A stretch of 64,000 bases of DNA from Cohnella panacarvi Gsoil 349 (GCF_000515335.1 NZ_KI911563.1:2235604-2299603), one strand, 5' to 3'; positions 28,187-37,478 are shown, counted from the first letter of the stretch. Notes: generated from the sequence alone by a model not told the origin. Program-made: numbers and translations.

Positions 28187-28848
28187 CTCTTTTTCCTCCA
28201 TTCATATGGCTTGCGTTGTCTGCGGATGACCCATTCGGCCACGGAGAGGTTGATCACCCAACCCGCGCCATTCAGCAAAGCTTCGCCGAGATCGTTCGGC
28301 GGGCCGGCGACCATCTCCCCGGCCATCAGGGTCAGCGCCTGCGTGCCCGCGCCAAGCCCTATCGCGAAGCCCCGCGACATCCAGGCACGATGCCGGATCG
28401 CGTCTCCTCGCAGGATCGCCATAAAGCCGAGGAGGATGGAAGCGACCATGCCCGATCCGAACAGGAGACGCAAGACGTAAAGCAGGCGACCGCCGTACGG
28501 AATCGGATACGATAAGGTCATCCACAGCCCCGAGAGCCCCACGATCAGTCCGCATAGAACGAGCAGCCGCCCAGCCGCGCGGTGCCAGCCTGGCCGTCGC
28601 CTCCGAAAACCGGGTACGAATTGCAACGCGCCCAGGATGACATACACGACGGCGCCAAGGATATGCAGCACGACCGGCGTCGGAGACGCGAAGAATCGCG
28701 CGTTGTCCGGCGTAATTTCCGCGCCGCCTGCCAGCACGGCAAGGCGAAAGATACCGGCGGCGAGAGGAATGAAACTCAGTATGAATATAGCTGCGACAAA
28801 CCCTTTCGCCGAACCGTTATTCCCCGCTTCATAGTCGTTCGCTTTCAT
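28183..28848 (-). CDS. DUF2306 membrane protein
   Basis: A 221-residue protein with about six helices. The segments [25 protein letters not shown] and [22 protein letters not shown] match the DUF2306 family, whose conserved His residues suggest heme or quinone chemistry but which has no proven function. Start and stop both overlap neighbours by 4 bp (28845-28848 and 28183-28186). Confidence 0.82.
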   Translation of the reverse strand: MKANDYEAGNNGSAKGFVAAIFILSFIPLAAGIFRLAVLAGGAEITPDNARFFASPTPVVLHILGAVVYVILGALQFVPGFRRRRPGWHRAAGRLLVLCGLIVGLSGLWMTLSYPIPYGGRLLYVLRLLFGSGMVASILLGFMAILRGDAIRHRAWMSRGFAIGLGAGTQALTLMAGEMVAGPPNDLGEALLNGAGWVINLSVAEWVIRRQRKPYEWRKKR

Positions 28849-28925
28849 ACTAGGCTCTCTCTTGCCGTCACTTGCCGGGCCGCAACCCCTGCTAAACCGA
28901 TAAGATTCCAGACCGTAACCTTCAT
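28845..28925 (-). CDS. 26-residue micro-ORF coupled to the DUF2306 gene
   Basis: A tiny frame with a strong GGGAGGGAG site in front of its ATG and a stop that overlaps the DUF2306 start as ATGA. It codes for a short peptide with a hydrophobic middle (VWNLIGLAGVA). The DUF2306 ATG lacks a strong site of its own, so the micro-ORF may bring ribosomes to it, or may encode a small membrane peptide. No homology is claimed. Confidence 0.55.
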   Translation of the reverse strand: MKVTVWNLIGLAGVAARQVTARESLV

Positions 28926-28945
28926 GCTATTCTCCCTCCCCCTCT

Positions 28946-29185
28946 TTATTCCATCTGGATGACAGAGACTAATGGCAGACCGAGATCGCGCACTTTTCTC
29001 AGCATTCCGAATAATTCGGCTTGATCGACGATTCTGCCGGCGAGGACGGTCGTTCCGTCGTTGCCGTACGAGAAGCTCATGCCTTCGAACCAACCTGACC
29101 ACCGGCTGTCCAGATGTCCTTTGAGTCGAATTTCATACCTTGCGTGTTCGCGTTGATCCTCCGCAGACCCGTTCCTTTCACTCAT
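28946..29185 (-). CDS. Small conserved protein of unknown function
   Basis: A 79-residue protein whose body has the pattern LKGHLDSRWSGWFEGM...VLAGRIVDQAELFGMLRKVRDLGLPL. Similar small proteins are common in actinobacteria and other phyla, often near oxidoreductases and LuxR-type regulators; none has a known function to my knowledge. The ATG has GGAGG upstream. It heads the operon that continues with the micro-ORF, the DUF2306 protein and the oxidoreductase. Confidence 0.75.
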   Translation of the reverse strand: MSERNGSAEDQREHARYEIRLKGHLDSRWSGWFEGMSFSYGNDGTTVLAGRIVDQAELFGMLRKVRDLGLPLVSVIQME

Positions 29186-29304
29186 TCGTAACCTCCTCCA
29201 TGTTGCTTGCTTAATTCCAAAGATACACATTCATGTGGTGAGACGGCATCACCACATCTGGTGATTCATGCGGTGATTGTTGTCGATAGAAGAATAGAAA
29301 AAAG

Positions 29305-29323
29305 CCCCGGAAAATCCGGGGCG
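29305..29323 (-). terminator. Intrinsic terminator of the LAL regulator
   Basis: On the minus strand GCCCCGGATTTTCCGGGGC is followed by TTTTTT (29298-29304); it lies 13 nt past the regulator stop codon. Confidence 0.85.
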
Positions 29324-29335
29324 AAAGCTGTCTGC

Positions 29336-32065
29336 TTATAATAAACCGAGTTCAATCGCTCGGCGGACTGCCTCTCGACGGCTGTTCGCCTCTAGCTTGT
29401 CATAGATGTTCTTGGTATGAGTACGCAAGGTGTTCAAGGATATGATGAGTTCGCGGGCAATGTCCGGGCCGCTCAAGTCGGTTGCGAGGAACCGAAGCAC
29501 ATCGCGCTCTCGTTCGCTTAGCGGTTCGAGCAGTAGCTTCTTGAACGGCTTGGTCCGTGGTTCGCGCAACGTATCAACCCTGCCTAGAGCTGCCAAAAGG
29601 CGACGGGCGTAAGCAGGCGCGATCCCTTGGTTAGCGGCGATTTCAAGCAGGTTAGCCATTGGTTGACCTTCGTCTACGAAGGTACGGACATAGCCTTCCG
29701 GCTCAGCCAATGTCAGAGATCGTTCCAGTTGCCGAAGCGCGGCAGGTGTGTCGCCTTGCATATGATGAGCGATGGCCTGCACGACCTGGATTTCGATCAT
29801 GCTTCCAATCCTCCCGCCTGCTTCCGCCTCTTGGAGGAGACGCCCCAGAAGCTCCAATGCATCGCGCAACGAGCGGTCCGCATGGTCAATCTTATTCTGG
29901 GCCAAGAGTACTCTAGCCAGGGTGACATGCTCGAACTCGCGTGCATAGCATAGGTCGTCTTGGACGGACAACCCTTGATCCCGCACCCAATCGAGCGCTC
30001 CCCCCAACCTTCCCTGCAGGATTCGCAGCCGCGTCTTCAACGCTGCCGTAGGTCGTACATCAAGGAAAAAATCGCTGGCAAACAAGTTCTCTGCTTCAAG
30101 AAGAAGATCGAGCGCACCGTTCAAGTCTCCTTGCGCCTCCCGCAATCGAGACATGGAAATACACCAGCGATATCGGAATTGCGGAAATCCGGCATGCGCG
30201 CCTTGTTCTTTGCTCTTCAGCAAATGCCGCTCGGCGGCACGAAGGTCGTTAAGCTCTCGGTAAATTTCGCTCATTCCCACGTAAATGTCCGCCGTCCCCC
30301 GAAGATTAGGATCGCCGTGTTCCACCGCAAGCTGCAAGCCGCGCTCATAAGTACGCATAGCCTCGCGCAGTCGGCCTTGCGCCATACAGATGACCGCGAT
30401 CGCGTTGGCGCCATTGATCGCATCGGATACGGCACCTGCCTGCTTCACTCTAGTTAAGCCTTCGGCGAACATCCGGCGAGCTTCCTCTAAATCTCCGCTC
30501 CTCCAGGATGCGAGTCCCAAGAGCGCCGTCGCCGCTCCGCGCGGAAGACCGTCTTCCTCGGGCACGAGCTCGAGCGCCTTCCGTGCATATTGTTGAACAG
30601 CCTGCACATTGCCTAGAACTAATGCAAGTCCCGCGCGATATACGGTAATCAACCCCGGAAGGCGACGAAACTCCTCTTCGTCCAAGACAATCATTCCTGC
30701 CGACAATGCTTGTTGACGACCGTTCTGATCAGCCAATGCGAGCAGCCACCGCTCGGCATCCCGCAACCGGTCTTCAACGGCTTCTAACCTCCCGCCGGCT
30801 AGCAACGCTCCGGCATACCAAACGCATAACACCGGCCTGAATCGGATCAGTTCGACCGGGAGCGCCTGAATCCATCCCAACATGGCAATCTCGTCCCTGT
30901 TCCTGCGCAAAGAAGGTATAGCTTGCTCGACGAGGTCCGCGGTTCGCACGTAATCCTCTGCGGCGAGCGAATGGCGGATCGCATCCGCCGCCATTCCGTT
31001 CTGTTCGTACCACACGCTCGCGCGCAGATGCAGCATGGCTACCTGATCGGGATGATCAGCCTTCAAGTGCATATGGAGAACCTCGGCGAAGAGGTGATGA
31101 TAGCGATACCAGCGTCTTTTGTCGTCTAGAGGGACGACAAAGAAATTCCCGCGTTCCAGCAGCTCCAGCCGCGCATTGCCTTCCTCCTGACCCGCGACGG
31201 CGTCGCATAGCGGGCCATGCAAGCGGTCGAGAATGGACGTCCGAAGCAAAAAGCTCCGAATCGATTCGGATTGACGCTGCAGGACCTCTTCGACCAAATA
31301 GTCCATGATGTACCGATTGTCGCCGGCGAATTCCCGAATGAACGAAGGGATATCCTTATGCCCTTTCATGGAGAGTGCCGCTAGCTGAAGACCGGCAATC
31401 CAGCCTTCGGTGCGAGTCTCCAGAGCGTTCGTCTCATCGGCCGTAAGACTTAACCCCATCGCTTGATCGAGAAAAGCGGCTGCTTCGCCCGGAGTAAAGC
31501 GGAGGTCCGCTTCGCGCAACTCGGATAAGTGACCCCTGGCGCGTAACCGTCCCAAGGGGAGTTGCGGATTTTCGCGAGTGGCGATGACCAGGTGCATCTG
31601 GGCAGGGAGATGATCGAGCAGAAAAGCAATAGAATCGCCTAACCATTCTGCATCGATCTGATGATAGTCATCCAGAACGAAGACGAATTTGTGCGGGTGG
31701 GCGGAGATTTCATTGAGCAGCATCGTTAGAATCGTTTCGGTTGAAGGCGGTTGCTGGGATTGGAGCGCGTTAACGGAGCTCCGTCCGAAACTGTCCTCGA
31801 TCGTCTGCAAAGCAGCAACGAAGTGAACCAAAAAGCGGTTGGCGTCGTTATCTCCTTTGTCCAACGACAGCCATGCGGCAGGCCGTCCGCAACCCGCGAT
31901 CCAGTCGCCGATCAGCGTCGTTTTTCCAAAGCCGGCCGAAGCGGAGACGAGGGTCAGCTTACCATTCAATCCTTCGTTCAATTGCTCGATTAAGCGCGGC
32001 CTTCGAACAACATGAGTCCGCGGGAGAGGAATATAGAGTTTAGTCGCCAATAGGGGCATATTCAT
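29336..32065 (-). CDS. Large ATP-binding LuxR-family (LAL/MalT-like) transcriptional regulator
   Basis: A 909-residue STAND-type activator. An N-terminal NTPase domain (Walker A SAGFGKTTLIGDW near residue 46, Walker B FVFVLDDYHQID near 130) is followed by a winged-helix/arm part (to about 370), a long helical TPR-like sensor region (about 370-830) and a C-terminal LuxR helix-turn-helix (LSERERDVLRFLATDLSGPDIARELIIS..., last 65 residues). MalT-like proteins oligomerise on binding ATP and an inducer, then activate promoters. The likely target is the small operon just downstream (29185-27221); this pairing is common in the family but is inferred here. Confidence 0.92.
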   Translation of the reverse strand: MNMPLLATKLYIPLPRTHVVRRPRLIEQLNEGLNGKLTLVSASAGFGKTTLIGDWIAGCGRPAAWLSLDKGDNDANRFLVHFVAALQTIEDSFGRSSVNALQSQQPPSTETILTMLLNEISAHPHKFVFVLDDYHQIDAEWLGDSIAFLLDHLPAQMHLVIATRENPQLPLGRLRARGHLSELREADLRFTPGEAAAFLDQAMGLSLTADETNALETRTEGWIAGLQLAALSMKGHKDIPSFIREFAGDNRYIMDYLVEEVLQRQSESIRSFLLRTSILDRLHGPLCDAVAGQEEGNARLELLERGNFFVVPLDDKRRWYRYHHLFAEVLHMHLKADHPDQVAMLHLRASVWYEQNGMAADAIRHSLAAEDYVRTADLVEQAIPSLRRNRDEIAMLGWIQALPVELIRFRPVLCVWYAGALLAGGRLEAVEDRLRDAERWLLALADQNGRQQALSAGMIVLDEEEFRRLPGLITVYRAGLALVLGNVQAVQQYARKALELVPEEDGLPRGAATALLGLASWRSGDLEEARRMFAEGLTRVKQAGAVSDAINGANAIAVICMAQGRLREAMRTYERGLQLAVEHGDPNLRGTADIYVGMSEIYRELNDLRAAERHLLKSKEQGAHAGFPQFRYRWCISMSRLREAQGDLNGALDLLLEAENLFASDFFLDVRPTAALKTRLRILQGRLGGALDWVRDQGLSVQDDLCYAREFEHVTLARVLLAQNKIDHADRSLRDALELLGRLLQEAEAGGRIGSMIEIQVVQAIAHHMQGDTPAALRQLERSLTLAEPEGYVRTFVDEGQPMANLLEIAANQGIAPAYARRLLAALGRVDTLREPRTKPFKKLLLEPLSERERDVLRFLATDLSGPDIARELIISLNTLRTHTKNIYDKLEANSRREAVRRAIELGLL

Positions 32066-32480
32066 CGCTTCGTTCCTACTCTCTTCGCAAGCGTCAATAG
32101 ATCCGGCACCGTTCCGACCGTCCGAAGTAACGTGCCGGGTTCGAATCGCTTGTAGTGACCTCTACAGCCATCATAGGCTTACGGCATTTTTCCGGCAACC
32201 TTTATCTCGCGTGAATCTCTCCCGACCTCATTCGCTACCCGGTCACAATAACAACGATATGCCGTTATTTCGCCAACAACGGTGTCATTACCGCCGAATA
32301 ACAACGATAAGCCGTTATTTCAACCGGACTTCAATCAAATCCGTTCTTTACGTTCAAATACCTGTCGATTGGTTGTTATCTTCGCAAATTTACTATTACT
32401 ACGAAAAATAACTATCGATTCGCCGCTATTTGCGCAAAATCAAAGAGCGGCATCCTTGTGCCGCCCCTGCCCTCCCTGTC
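32066..32480. repeat. Intergenic region with spaced AATAAC...GTTATT palindromes
   Basis: Two near-identical 24-bp palindromes, ATAACAACGATA(T/A)GCCGTTATTTC type, start near 32248 and 32297, 49-50 bp apart; a weaker relative lies near 32405 (AAATAACTATCG...CTATTTGCG). The architecture resembles the CTGCA arrays but the sequence differs. No gene is seen in these 415 bp. Confidence 0.6.
32439..32464 (-). terminator. Terminator of pncB
   Basis: Minus-strand hairpin GCGGCACAAGGATGCCGC (32447-32464) followed by TCTTTGATTTT. Confidence 0.65.
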
Positions 32481-33920
32481 CTATTGCCGCATCTTCGCGA
32501 TCAAATCCATCTTCAACTGCCACGTCTCGGCGCTCAGACTCACGCGGTACGGCTCCGGATTCAGCTTGCGCAAGTACTCGGGCCAGAACAAGTCTAGCTG
32601 CTGCGCGTGATACTCTCTTATGGTCTTCAAGCTCGGCATCTCGTACACCAACTCGCCCGCTTGGAATATCCGTCTTAAGAGCGGCACCGCATCGTAATCG
32701 GCGACGTTCTTATAGATGTAAGGGTGAACCGGATCGAACAGCTTCAGCGGTTCGTCCGTAGGCGGCTTCTCGTGCTCCAATGCGATATAGTCGCCTTCCG
32801 CTCTCCCCGTGCTTCGGCTCACGATCCGATACATCGCCTTGAAGCCGGGCGTCGTCACCTTCTCGGGATTGCCAGAGATTTTAATAACAGGCACGTACTG
32901 CCCGTCTTTCTCCCTCGCGACCAGCTTATAGACGCCTCCGAGCGAAGGCTGGTCGCCCGCCGTAATAAGCTGCGTGCCGACGCCCCACGTGTCGATCTTC
33001 GCGCCCTGCCCTTTAAGGTTGAAAATAATGTTCTCGTCAAGGTCGTTCGAGGCGACGATCTTCACGTAAGGGAACCCCGCGTCGTCGAGCATCTGCCTCG
33101 CGGTGCGCGACAAGTACGCAAGGTCGCCGCTGTCGAGTCGGATTGCATTCATTCTCTTTCCTTGGCGCTCCAGATATTGCGCCGTGCGAATCGCGGCGGG
33201 CACGCCGCTTCTTAGCGTATCGTACGTGTCGACGAGCAGCGTCACCTGATCGGGCAACGCCTCGGCATATTTGAGGAAAGCTTCCTCCTCGGTATCGTGC
33301 CCTTGCACCCAAGCGTGCGCGTGCGTCCCTTTCGTCGGGATGCCGAACAGCATGCCCGCCATCAGATTGGAGGTCGCGTGGAAGCCCGCAATAAAGGCAG
33401 CCCTCGCGCCCCATATCGACGCATCCGCTTCCTGCGCCCGCCGCGTCCCGAATTCGAGCAGGCCGTCGTTCCCAGCCACCTGCTTAATGCGCGATGCCTT
33501 CGTCGCGATGAGCGTCTGATAGTTCACGAAATTTAGCAGCGCCGTCTCTATCAACTGCGCTTCGAACACTCTCGCTTCTACGCGAACGATCGGCTCGCTC
33601 GGGAACACGAGCGTGCCCTCCGGCACCGCATCGAGTTGCCCGGTGAACGAAAACTCCCGAAGCTCCTGCAGAAACTCCTCTTTGTACCCCTCTTCTTGCG
33701 AACGCAAGTACGCGATCTCCTCTTCGCCGAACTTCAAGTTACGAATGTAGTCCACGACCCGCTCGAGCCCGGCGAATACCGCATAACCGTTGCCGAAAGG
33801 CAGCTTGCGGAAGAACACCTCGAACACCGCTTTGTCGTTCTTCGTTCCTTGTATCCAATGCGCATACATCATGTTGATCTGGTATTTATCCGTATGCAGC
33901 GTCATGTTGTTGCCGTTCAT
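32481..33920 (-). CDS. pncB: Nicotinate phosphoribosyltransferase
   Basis: A 479-residue enzyme forming nicotinate mononucleotide from nicotinate and PRPP, the entry step of the Preiss-Handler NAD salvage route. Visible are the N-terminal LHTDKYQINMMYAHW, EFGTRRAQ (with the conserved Arg), GTHAHAWVQ and IRLDSGDLAYLSRTARQMLDDAG. Length near 480-490 is that of the Bacillus YueK group. The ATG has AAGGGG upstream. Beside it are a nicotinamidase remnant and a Nudix/NrtR-like gene, together forming an NAD salvage locus. Confidence 0.93.
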   Translation of the reverse strand: MNGNNMTLHTDKYQINMMYAHWIQGTKNDKAVFEVFFRKLPFGNGYAVFAGLERVVDYIRNLKFGEEEIAYLRSQEEGYKEEFLQELREFSFTGQLDAVPEGTLVFPSEPIVRVEARVFEAQLIETALLNFVNYQTLIATKASRIKQVAGNDGLLEFGTRRAQEADASIWGARAAFIAGFHATSNLMAGMLFGIPTKGTHAHAWVQGHDTEEEAFLKYAEALPDQVTLLVDTYDTLRSGVPAAIRTAQYLERQGKRMNAIRLDSGDLAYLSRTARQMLDDAGFPYVKIVASNDLDENIIFNLKGQGAKIDTWGVGTQLITAGDQPSLGGVYKLVAREKDGQYVPVIKISGNPEKVTTPGFKAMYRIVSRSTGRAEGDYIALEHEKPPTDEPLKLFDPVHPYIYKNVADYDAVPLLRRIFQAGELVYEMPSLKTIREYHAQQLDLFWPEYLRKLNPEPYRVSLSAETWQLKMDLIAKMRQ

Positions 33921-34003
33921 CGACCTGCCCCTTCCGCCACGCTTCGTCTATTCCCAATCCAATCATCGTCCATTTGCCCGAAAGTTAACCCCTGCGGGAC
34001 TTC

Positions 34004-34189
34004 TCAGCCGACTACGACGCTCGCGCCAAGCGTGCGCTCGAAATGCCCCAGCGCCCATTCTTGCCCTTGCGGATTAAACGAAGCGACCGCATCCGCGTGA
34101 ACGACGATTCGATACCCTCTGTTATACGCATCCACTGCCGTATGCAGGACGCAAATATCTGTACACACGCCGACCAGATGTCCTTTAAC
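34004..34189 (-). pseudogene. 5'-truncated nicotinamidase (pncA-like) remnant
   Basis: The minus strand between the Nudix stop and pncB reads HLVGVCTDICVLHTAVDAYN, then a further 40 residues including SFNPQGQEWALGHF, ending at TGA (34004-34006). This is the C-terminal third of a nicotinamidase, with the catalytic Cys retained. The N-terminal part, holding the catalytic Asp and Lys and the metal site, is missing and the frame joins directly onto the end of the Nudix gene. It has no start codon and cannot make an active enzyme. A deletion has probably fused the two loci. Confidence 0.8.
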
Positions 34190-34958
34190 TGTAAATGGAT
34201 AACCGAGGCACGTAATCCGTGAAGCGGTACATCTGTGCCGCTCTTTGCGAATAGCGATTGGACATGAGAGGCTCTCCGCGATGATCCTTCGCTTCTTCGA
34301 TAAGACCTTTCCGGCTTTGCGTCGAAGTGATCTTGCGAATGAAGTTTTTCTCCTCGAACGTCGGCACGACCGTTCGAATCACTTGATACAGCTCGCCGAT
34401 CGTGAATTCCTCGGGCAGAAACTCCTTCGCGATCGTCGTCGTCAGCATTCGGTGCCGAATCTGCTCCAGCGCGTCCCGCAAGATCACGTCGTGATCGAAT
34501 GCAAGGTCCATGCCGAGCGCTTCCTCGACCTTGAACAGTCGGACATCCGCCGCGTCGTCGTCCGCCCTCCGGTTCGCCAAGTAACGCTCGTGCACGAGCG
34601 CGAGGAAAGCGTGCGAGATGATCCAGCCTCGAGGATCGCGCCCCGGCGTGCTGTAGGCGTTGAAATATTCGATATGCACGTCCTCGACGGCCGTCTCTTC
34701 GGCCAGTTCTCGCTTCGCGCTCTCCATGATCGTCTCCGTCTCATTCGAGAAACCGCCGGGTAACGCCCACTGTCCGGCGAACGGCCAGTTACGGCGCTGG
34801 ATGAGCAATACTTCGAGATCGCGCGTCGGCAACGATCTCTTCGTCGTGTTGCGCGGAGTTGACGTGATGGTGAAAATCACGATGTCCGCAGGCGCGCCGT
34901 CCGGCGTGCGGTATTTTCGCGGGGAGTAGTTCGTTGCATCGTCCGTTGACATGATCAT
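34185..34958 (-). CDS. Nudix protein with NrtR-like C-terminal winged helix
   Basis: A 257-residue protein. The Nudix box GGFSNETETIMESAKRELAEE is complete (G-x5-E-x7-REU-x-EE), so hydrolase activity is possible. The C-terminal part (about 170-257) with FLPEEFTIGELYQVIR, NFIRKI and a final AAQMYRF resembles the winged helix of NrtR regulators, which bind ADP-ribose and repress NAD salvage genes. Its neighbours (pncB and the pncA remnant) support this role. The start used has AAGGTGGG upstream; a start 7 codons earlier has none. A palindrome at 34987-34999 lies just upstream and may be its operator. Confidence 0.8.
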   Translation of the reverse strand: MIMSTDDATNYSPRKYRTPDGAPADIVIFTITSTPRNTTKRSLPTRDLEVLLIQRRNWPFAGQWALPGGFSNETETIMESAKRELAEETAVEDVHIEYFNAYSTPGRDPRGWIISHAFLALVHERYLANRRADDDAADVRLFKVEEALGMDLAFDHDVILRDALEQIRHRMLTTTIAKEFLPEEFTIGELYQVIRTVVPTFEEKNFIRKITSTQSRKGLIEEAKDHRGEPLMSNRYSQRAAQMYRFTDYVPRLSIYS

Positions 34959-34986
34959 GGAACCCACCTTGCAGCTCATTTTATAT

Positions 34987-34999
34987 TGTCATTATGACA
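34987..34999. promoter_or_regulatory. Perfect palindrome TGTCATTATGACA upstream of the Nudix gene
   Basis: Six-bp arms around one central base, 29 bp before the likely start codon. Its position suits an operator for the NrtR-like protein. Binding is inference. Confidence 0.45.
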
Positions 35000-35092
35000 T
35001 TATTAATCGGAAAGTCAATGGGTACTAGGGTAACCCTTTAATCTGAAATCGAAAGAGGATACCCATGGTGGGCACATCGAGTCTTACAAACT

Positions 35093-35124
35093 GAAAAAAC
35101 CACCGCCCACGAGGCCGATGGTTT
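35093..35124 (-). terminator. Terminator of the iron-uptake operon
   Basis: Minus-strand hairpin AAACCATCG...CG-TGGTTT followed by TTTTTTC, about 20 bp past the ATPase stop. Confidence 0.75.
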
Positions 35125-35146
35125 AAAACGATCCTATCTGTATGTC

Positions 35147-35821
35147 TCAGGAACTGATCCGCTCGGATTGTACGGCGATACGTTCGCCCATCTTGATCGT
35201 CCGATCACAAAGCGCATCGACGTCTTGTTGGTCATGTGTGACGAACAGGCATGTCATCTCGGCTTTCTTAAGAATCTCCCGCAGCTCGGAACGAATCGCC
35301 GCCTTGAGGGCCGCATCCAAATTGCTGAACGGCTCATCCATCAATAGCAAGGTCGGCTTAGGCGCCAACGCGCGGGCCAGCGCCACCCGCTGTTGCTGTC
35401 CTCCGCTGAGTTCGTGGGGGTAGCGGTTCTCCATACCGGCGAGCGCTACGAGTTCCACCATCTCTTTCACACGGGCACTTCTCGCCGATCGGGACAGGCG
35501 ATGGAGTCCGAATTCGATGTTCTTGGCCACCGTAAGATGCGGGAACAAGGCGTAGTCCTGGAAAACCATCCCGACACCACGACGTTCGGGCGGAACAAAG
35601 GTACGGGAATCCACCACGGTCACTTCCGAGATATCGATCTTGCCGCTCAGAGGCGTTTCGAGTCCTGCAATCAGCCTGAGAAGCGTGCTTTTACCGCACC
35701 CGCTCTCTCCCACAACCCCGACAATCTCTCCCTTGTTCATAGAGAAGGAGAAATCATCGATAACGCAAAGCTTCTTGCTGGAATAGGTGAAAGTCAACTT
35801 ATTAATAGCTACAATACTCAA
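35147..35821 (-). CDS. fbpC: Ferric iron ABC transporter, ATP-binding protein
   Basis: A 224-residue ATPase with Walker A GESGCGKSTLLRL near residue 38, Q-loop MVFQDYALFPHL, signature LSGGQQQRV, Walker B LLLMDEPFSNLD and the H-loop VTHDQ. Usual FbpC/FutC proteins are near 340 residues with a C-terminal regulatory domain; this copy ends soon after the H-loop region, as in the shorter variants. It is 1 nt downstream of the permease stop and completes the operon. Confidence 0.88.
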   Translation of the reverse strand: MSIVAINKLTFTYSSKKLCVIDDFSFSMNKGEIVGVVGESGCGKSTLLRLIAGLETPLSGKIDISEVTVVDSRTFVPPERRGVGMVFQDYALFPHLTVAKNIEFGLHRLSRSARSARVKEMVELVALAGMENRYPHELSGGQQQRVALARALAPKPTLLLMDEPFSNLDAALKAAIRSELREILKKAEMTCLFVTHDQQDVDALCDRTIKMGERIAVQSERISS

Positions 35822-35822
35822 G

Positions 35823-37475
35823 TCATACCACTCTCTTTCCCGCTTGATGGAGAACGATGATCGATATCAGGCTGACCGCAATAATGAACAAGGATGGCAC
35901 TGCGGCGGAGAAAATCCGCTCATCGCTCGCGTACTGATACGACTTGGTAGCGAGCGTGTCGAAGTTGAAAGGTCTGAGCAGCAACGCCAACGGAAGTTCC
36001 TTTACGATTTCAATGAATGTCAGAAGGGTCCCGCTCAGCAGAGCTCCCTTGATCAAGGGGAGATCGACCTTGAAGAACGTCCGCGTGAAGCCGATGCCGA
36101 GCATTCTCGACGCTTCCATATACTTTAATCCGATTTTTTCGAATCCCACCTCAACGGAATTATAACCGGTTGCCGTGAACCGAATAATATAGGCAACCAC
36201 CATCATCCCCAGAGACAAACTCAGGATCAGCGGAGCATCGCCCCTGCCCATCCAACTGTACAGCGGCGCCAAGCGTTCATCCGCCCAGATAAATATCGAC
36301 AACACCCCGATGGCGACGATAGCGCCCGGTATCGAGTAACCGAGGGTCAAGACTTTGGCCAATGCGGCTCCGAATGAGTTGTTCATGATGCGGGTCATAT
36401 TGGCGACGACGATGGACAACAGCATGATGAACGCGGTTGCTAGGAAGGCAACGGAGATCGTATTAAACGTCATTTCGAGAAAATCGGAAGTCAGAAGAAC
36501 TTCTTCATAAGTCCACCCGGCCCAGACGAATAGCTGTCCTACCGGAATGACGAAGGAAACGGCCAAGACGAGTAGGCAGAACGCCGTGGCACCCCAGCGG
36601 GATATTCCCTTAAGCCGGATTGGTGCGAGCGGACTATTCTTGCTGGTTGTCGCGCTGAATTTGCGATGGCCTCTCAGCAACCTTTCCAGCGCCAGTAGGC
36701 TGACGATTCCGATCATGAAGAAGGCTGCCAGTCGAGTCGCCGATTCGATATCGTACATGCCGAACCAGGTCGAGAATATCGCGGTCGTAAAGGTTTGTAT
36801 GCCGTAATAGTTCACGACCCCGTAATCGCTGAGCACTTCGAACGCAACGAGAGTTACGCCTCCGACAATCGCAGGACGTGAAATAGGCAGCACCACTCGG
36901 GTGAAGACGGCCACCGGCGTTCGTCCCAGCAGTCTTGCATTCTCGATGTATGAGCCGCTTTGCTTTTCCAAGAAGGATACGGTAATCATATACACATAGG
37001 GGAAGAGGAACATCGTAAAGATGAAGACGGCGCCCTGCATGGACATAATATCGAAATAGGCTTGGTCAAGCTTGATGCCCATCGAACGCAGCGTTGTCTG
37101 AACGGTTCCCGTGTAACTAAACATGTTGCCGTAAGTATAGGCCCCGATATAGGGCGGAATGGTCAAGGGCAAGTACATCGCCCACCGGAAAAATTTTCTC
37201 AGCGGAAAGTCATGCCCCGCCATAAGCCATGCAAGGATCACTCCCAAGAGAACGGTCAAGATTCCAGTGAACAAGACCAGCCATACCGACTGGAGCACAT
37301 AATCCTTGAGCATGTACTCGGTAATGTGACTCCAATTCTCGTTAGGCGCCTTACCTACCGAAGCCAGAATAGCTAGAAGAGGCAGCAATATGATCGCTGC
37401 CGCCAGAAGACTGATCCACAACCAGCCGTTGTTATGCTTTTTGAAATCCCGCAGAAGTCTGGCCAGTTGCTGCAT
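35823..37475 (-). CDS. fbpB: Ferric iron ABC transporter, fused permease
   Basis: A 550-residue protein with about twelve helices and two copies of the binding-protein-dependent permease domain. The EAA loops are YIENARLLGRTPVAVFTRVVLPISRPA (first half) and YMEASRMLGIGFTRTFFKVDLPLIKGA (second half). This duplicated layout is typical of FbpB/SfuB/AfuB. It follows the binding-protein gene after 3 nt. Confidence 0.9.
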   Translation of the reverse strand: MQQLARLLRDFKKHNNGWLWISLLAAAIILLPLLAILASVGKAPNENWSHITEYMLKDYVLQSVWLVLFTGILTVLLGVILAWLMAGHDFPLRKFFRWAMYLPLTIPPYIGAYTYGNMFSYTGTVQTTLRSMGIKLDQAYFDIMSMQGAVFIFTMFLFPYVYMITVSFLEKQSGSYIENARLLGRTPVAVFTRVVLPISRPAIVGGVTLVAFEVLSDYGVVNYYGIQTFTTAIFSTWFGMYDIESATRLAAFFMIGIVSLLALERLLRGHRKFSATTSKNSPLAPIRLKGISRWGATAFCLLVLAVSFVIPVGQLFVWAGWTYEEVLLTSDFLEMTFNTISVAFLATAFIMLLSIVVANMTRIMNNSFGAALAKVLTLGYSIPGAIVAIGVLSIFIWADERLAPLYSWMGRGDAPLILSLSLGMMVVAYIIRFTATGYNSVEVGFEKIGLKYMEASRMLGIGFTRTFFKVDLPLIKGALLSGTLLTFIEIVKELPLALLLRPFNFDTLATKSYQYASDERIFSAAVPSLFIIAVSLISIIVLHQAGKRVV

Positions 37476-37478
37476 TGC

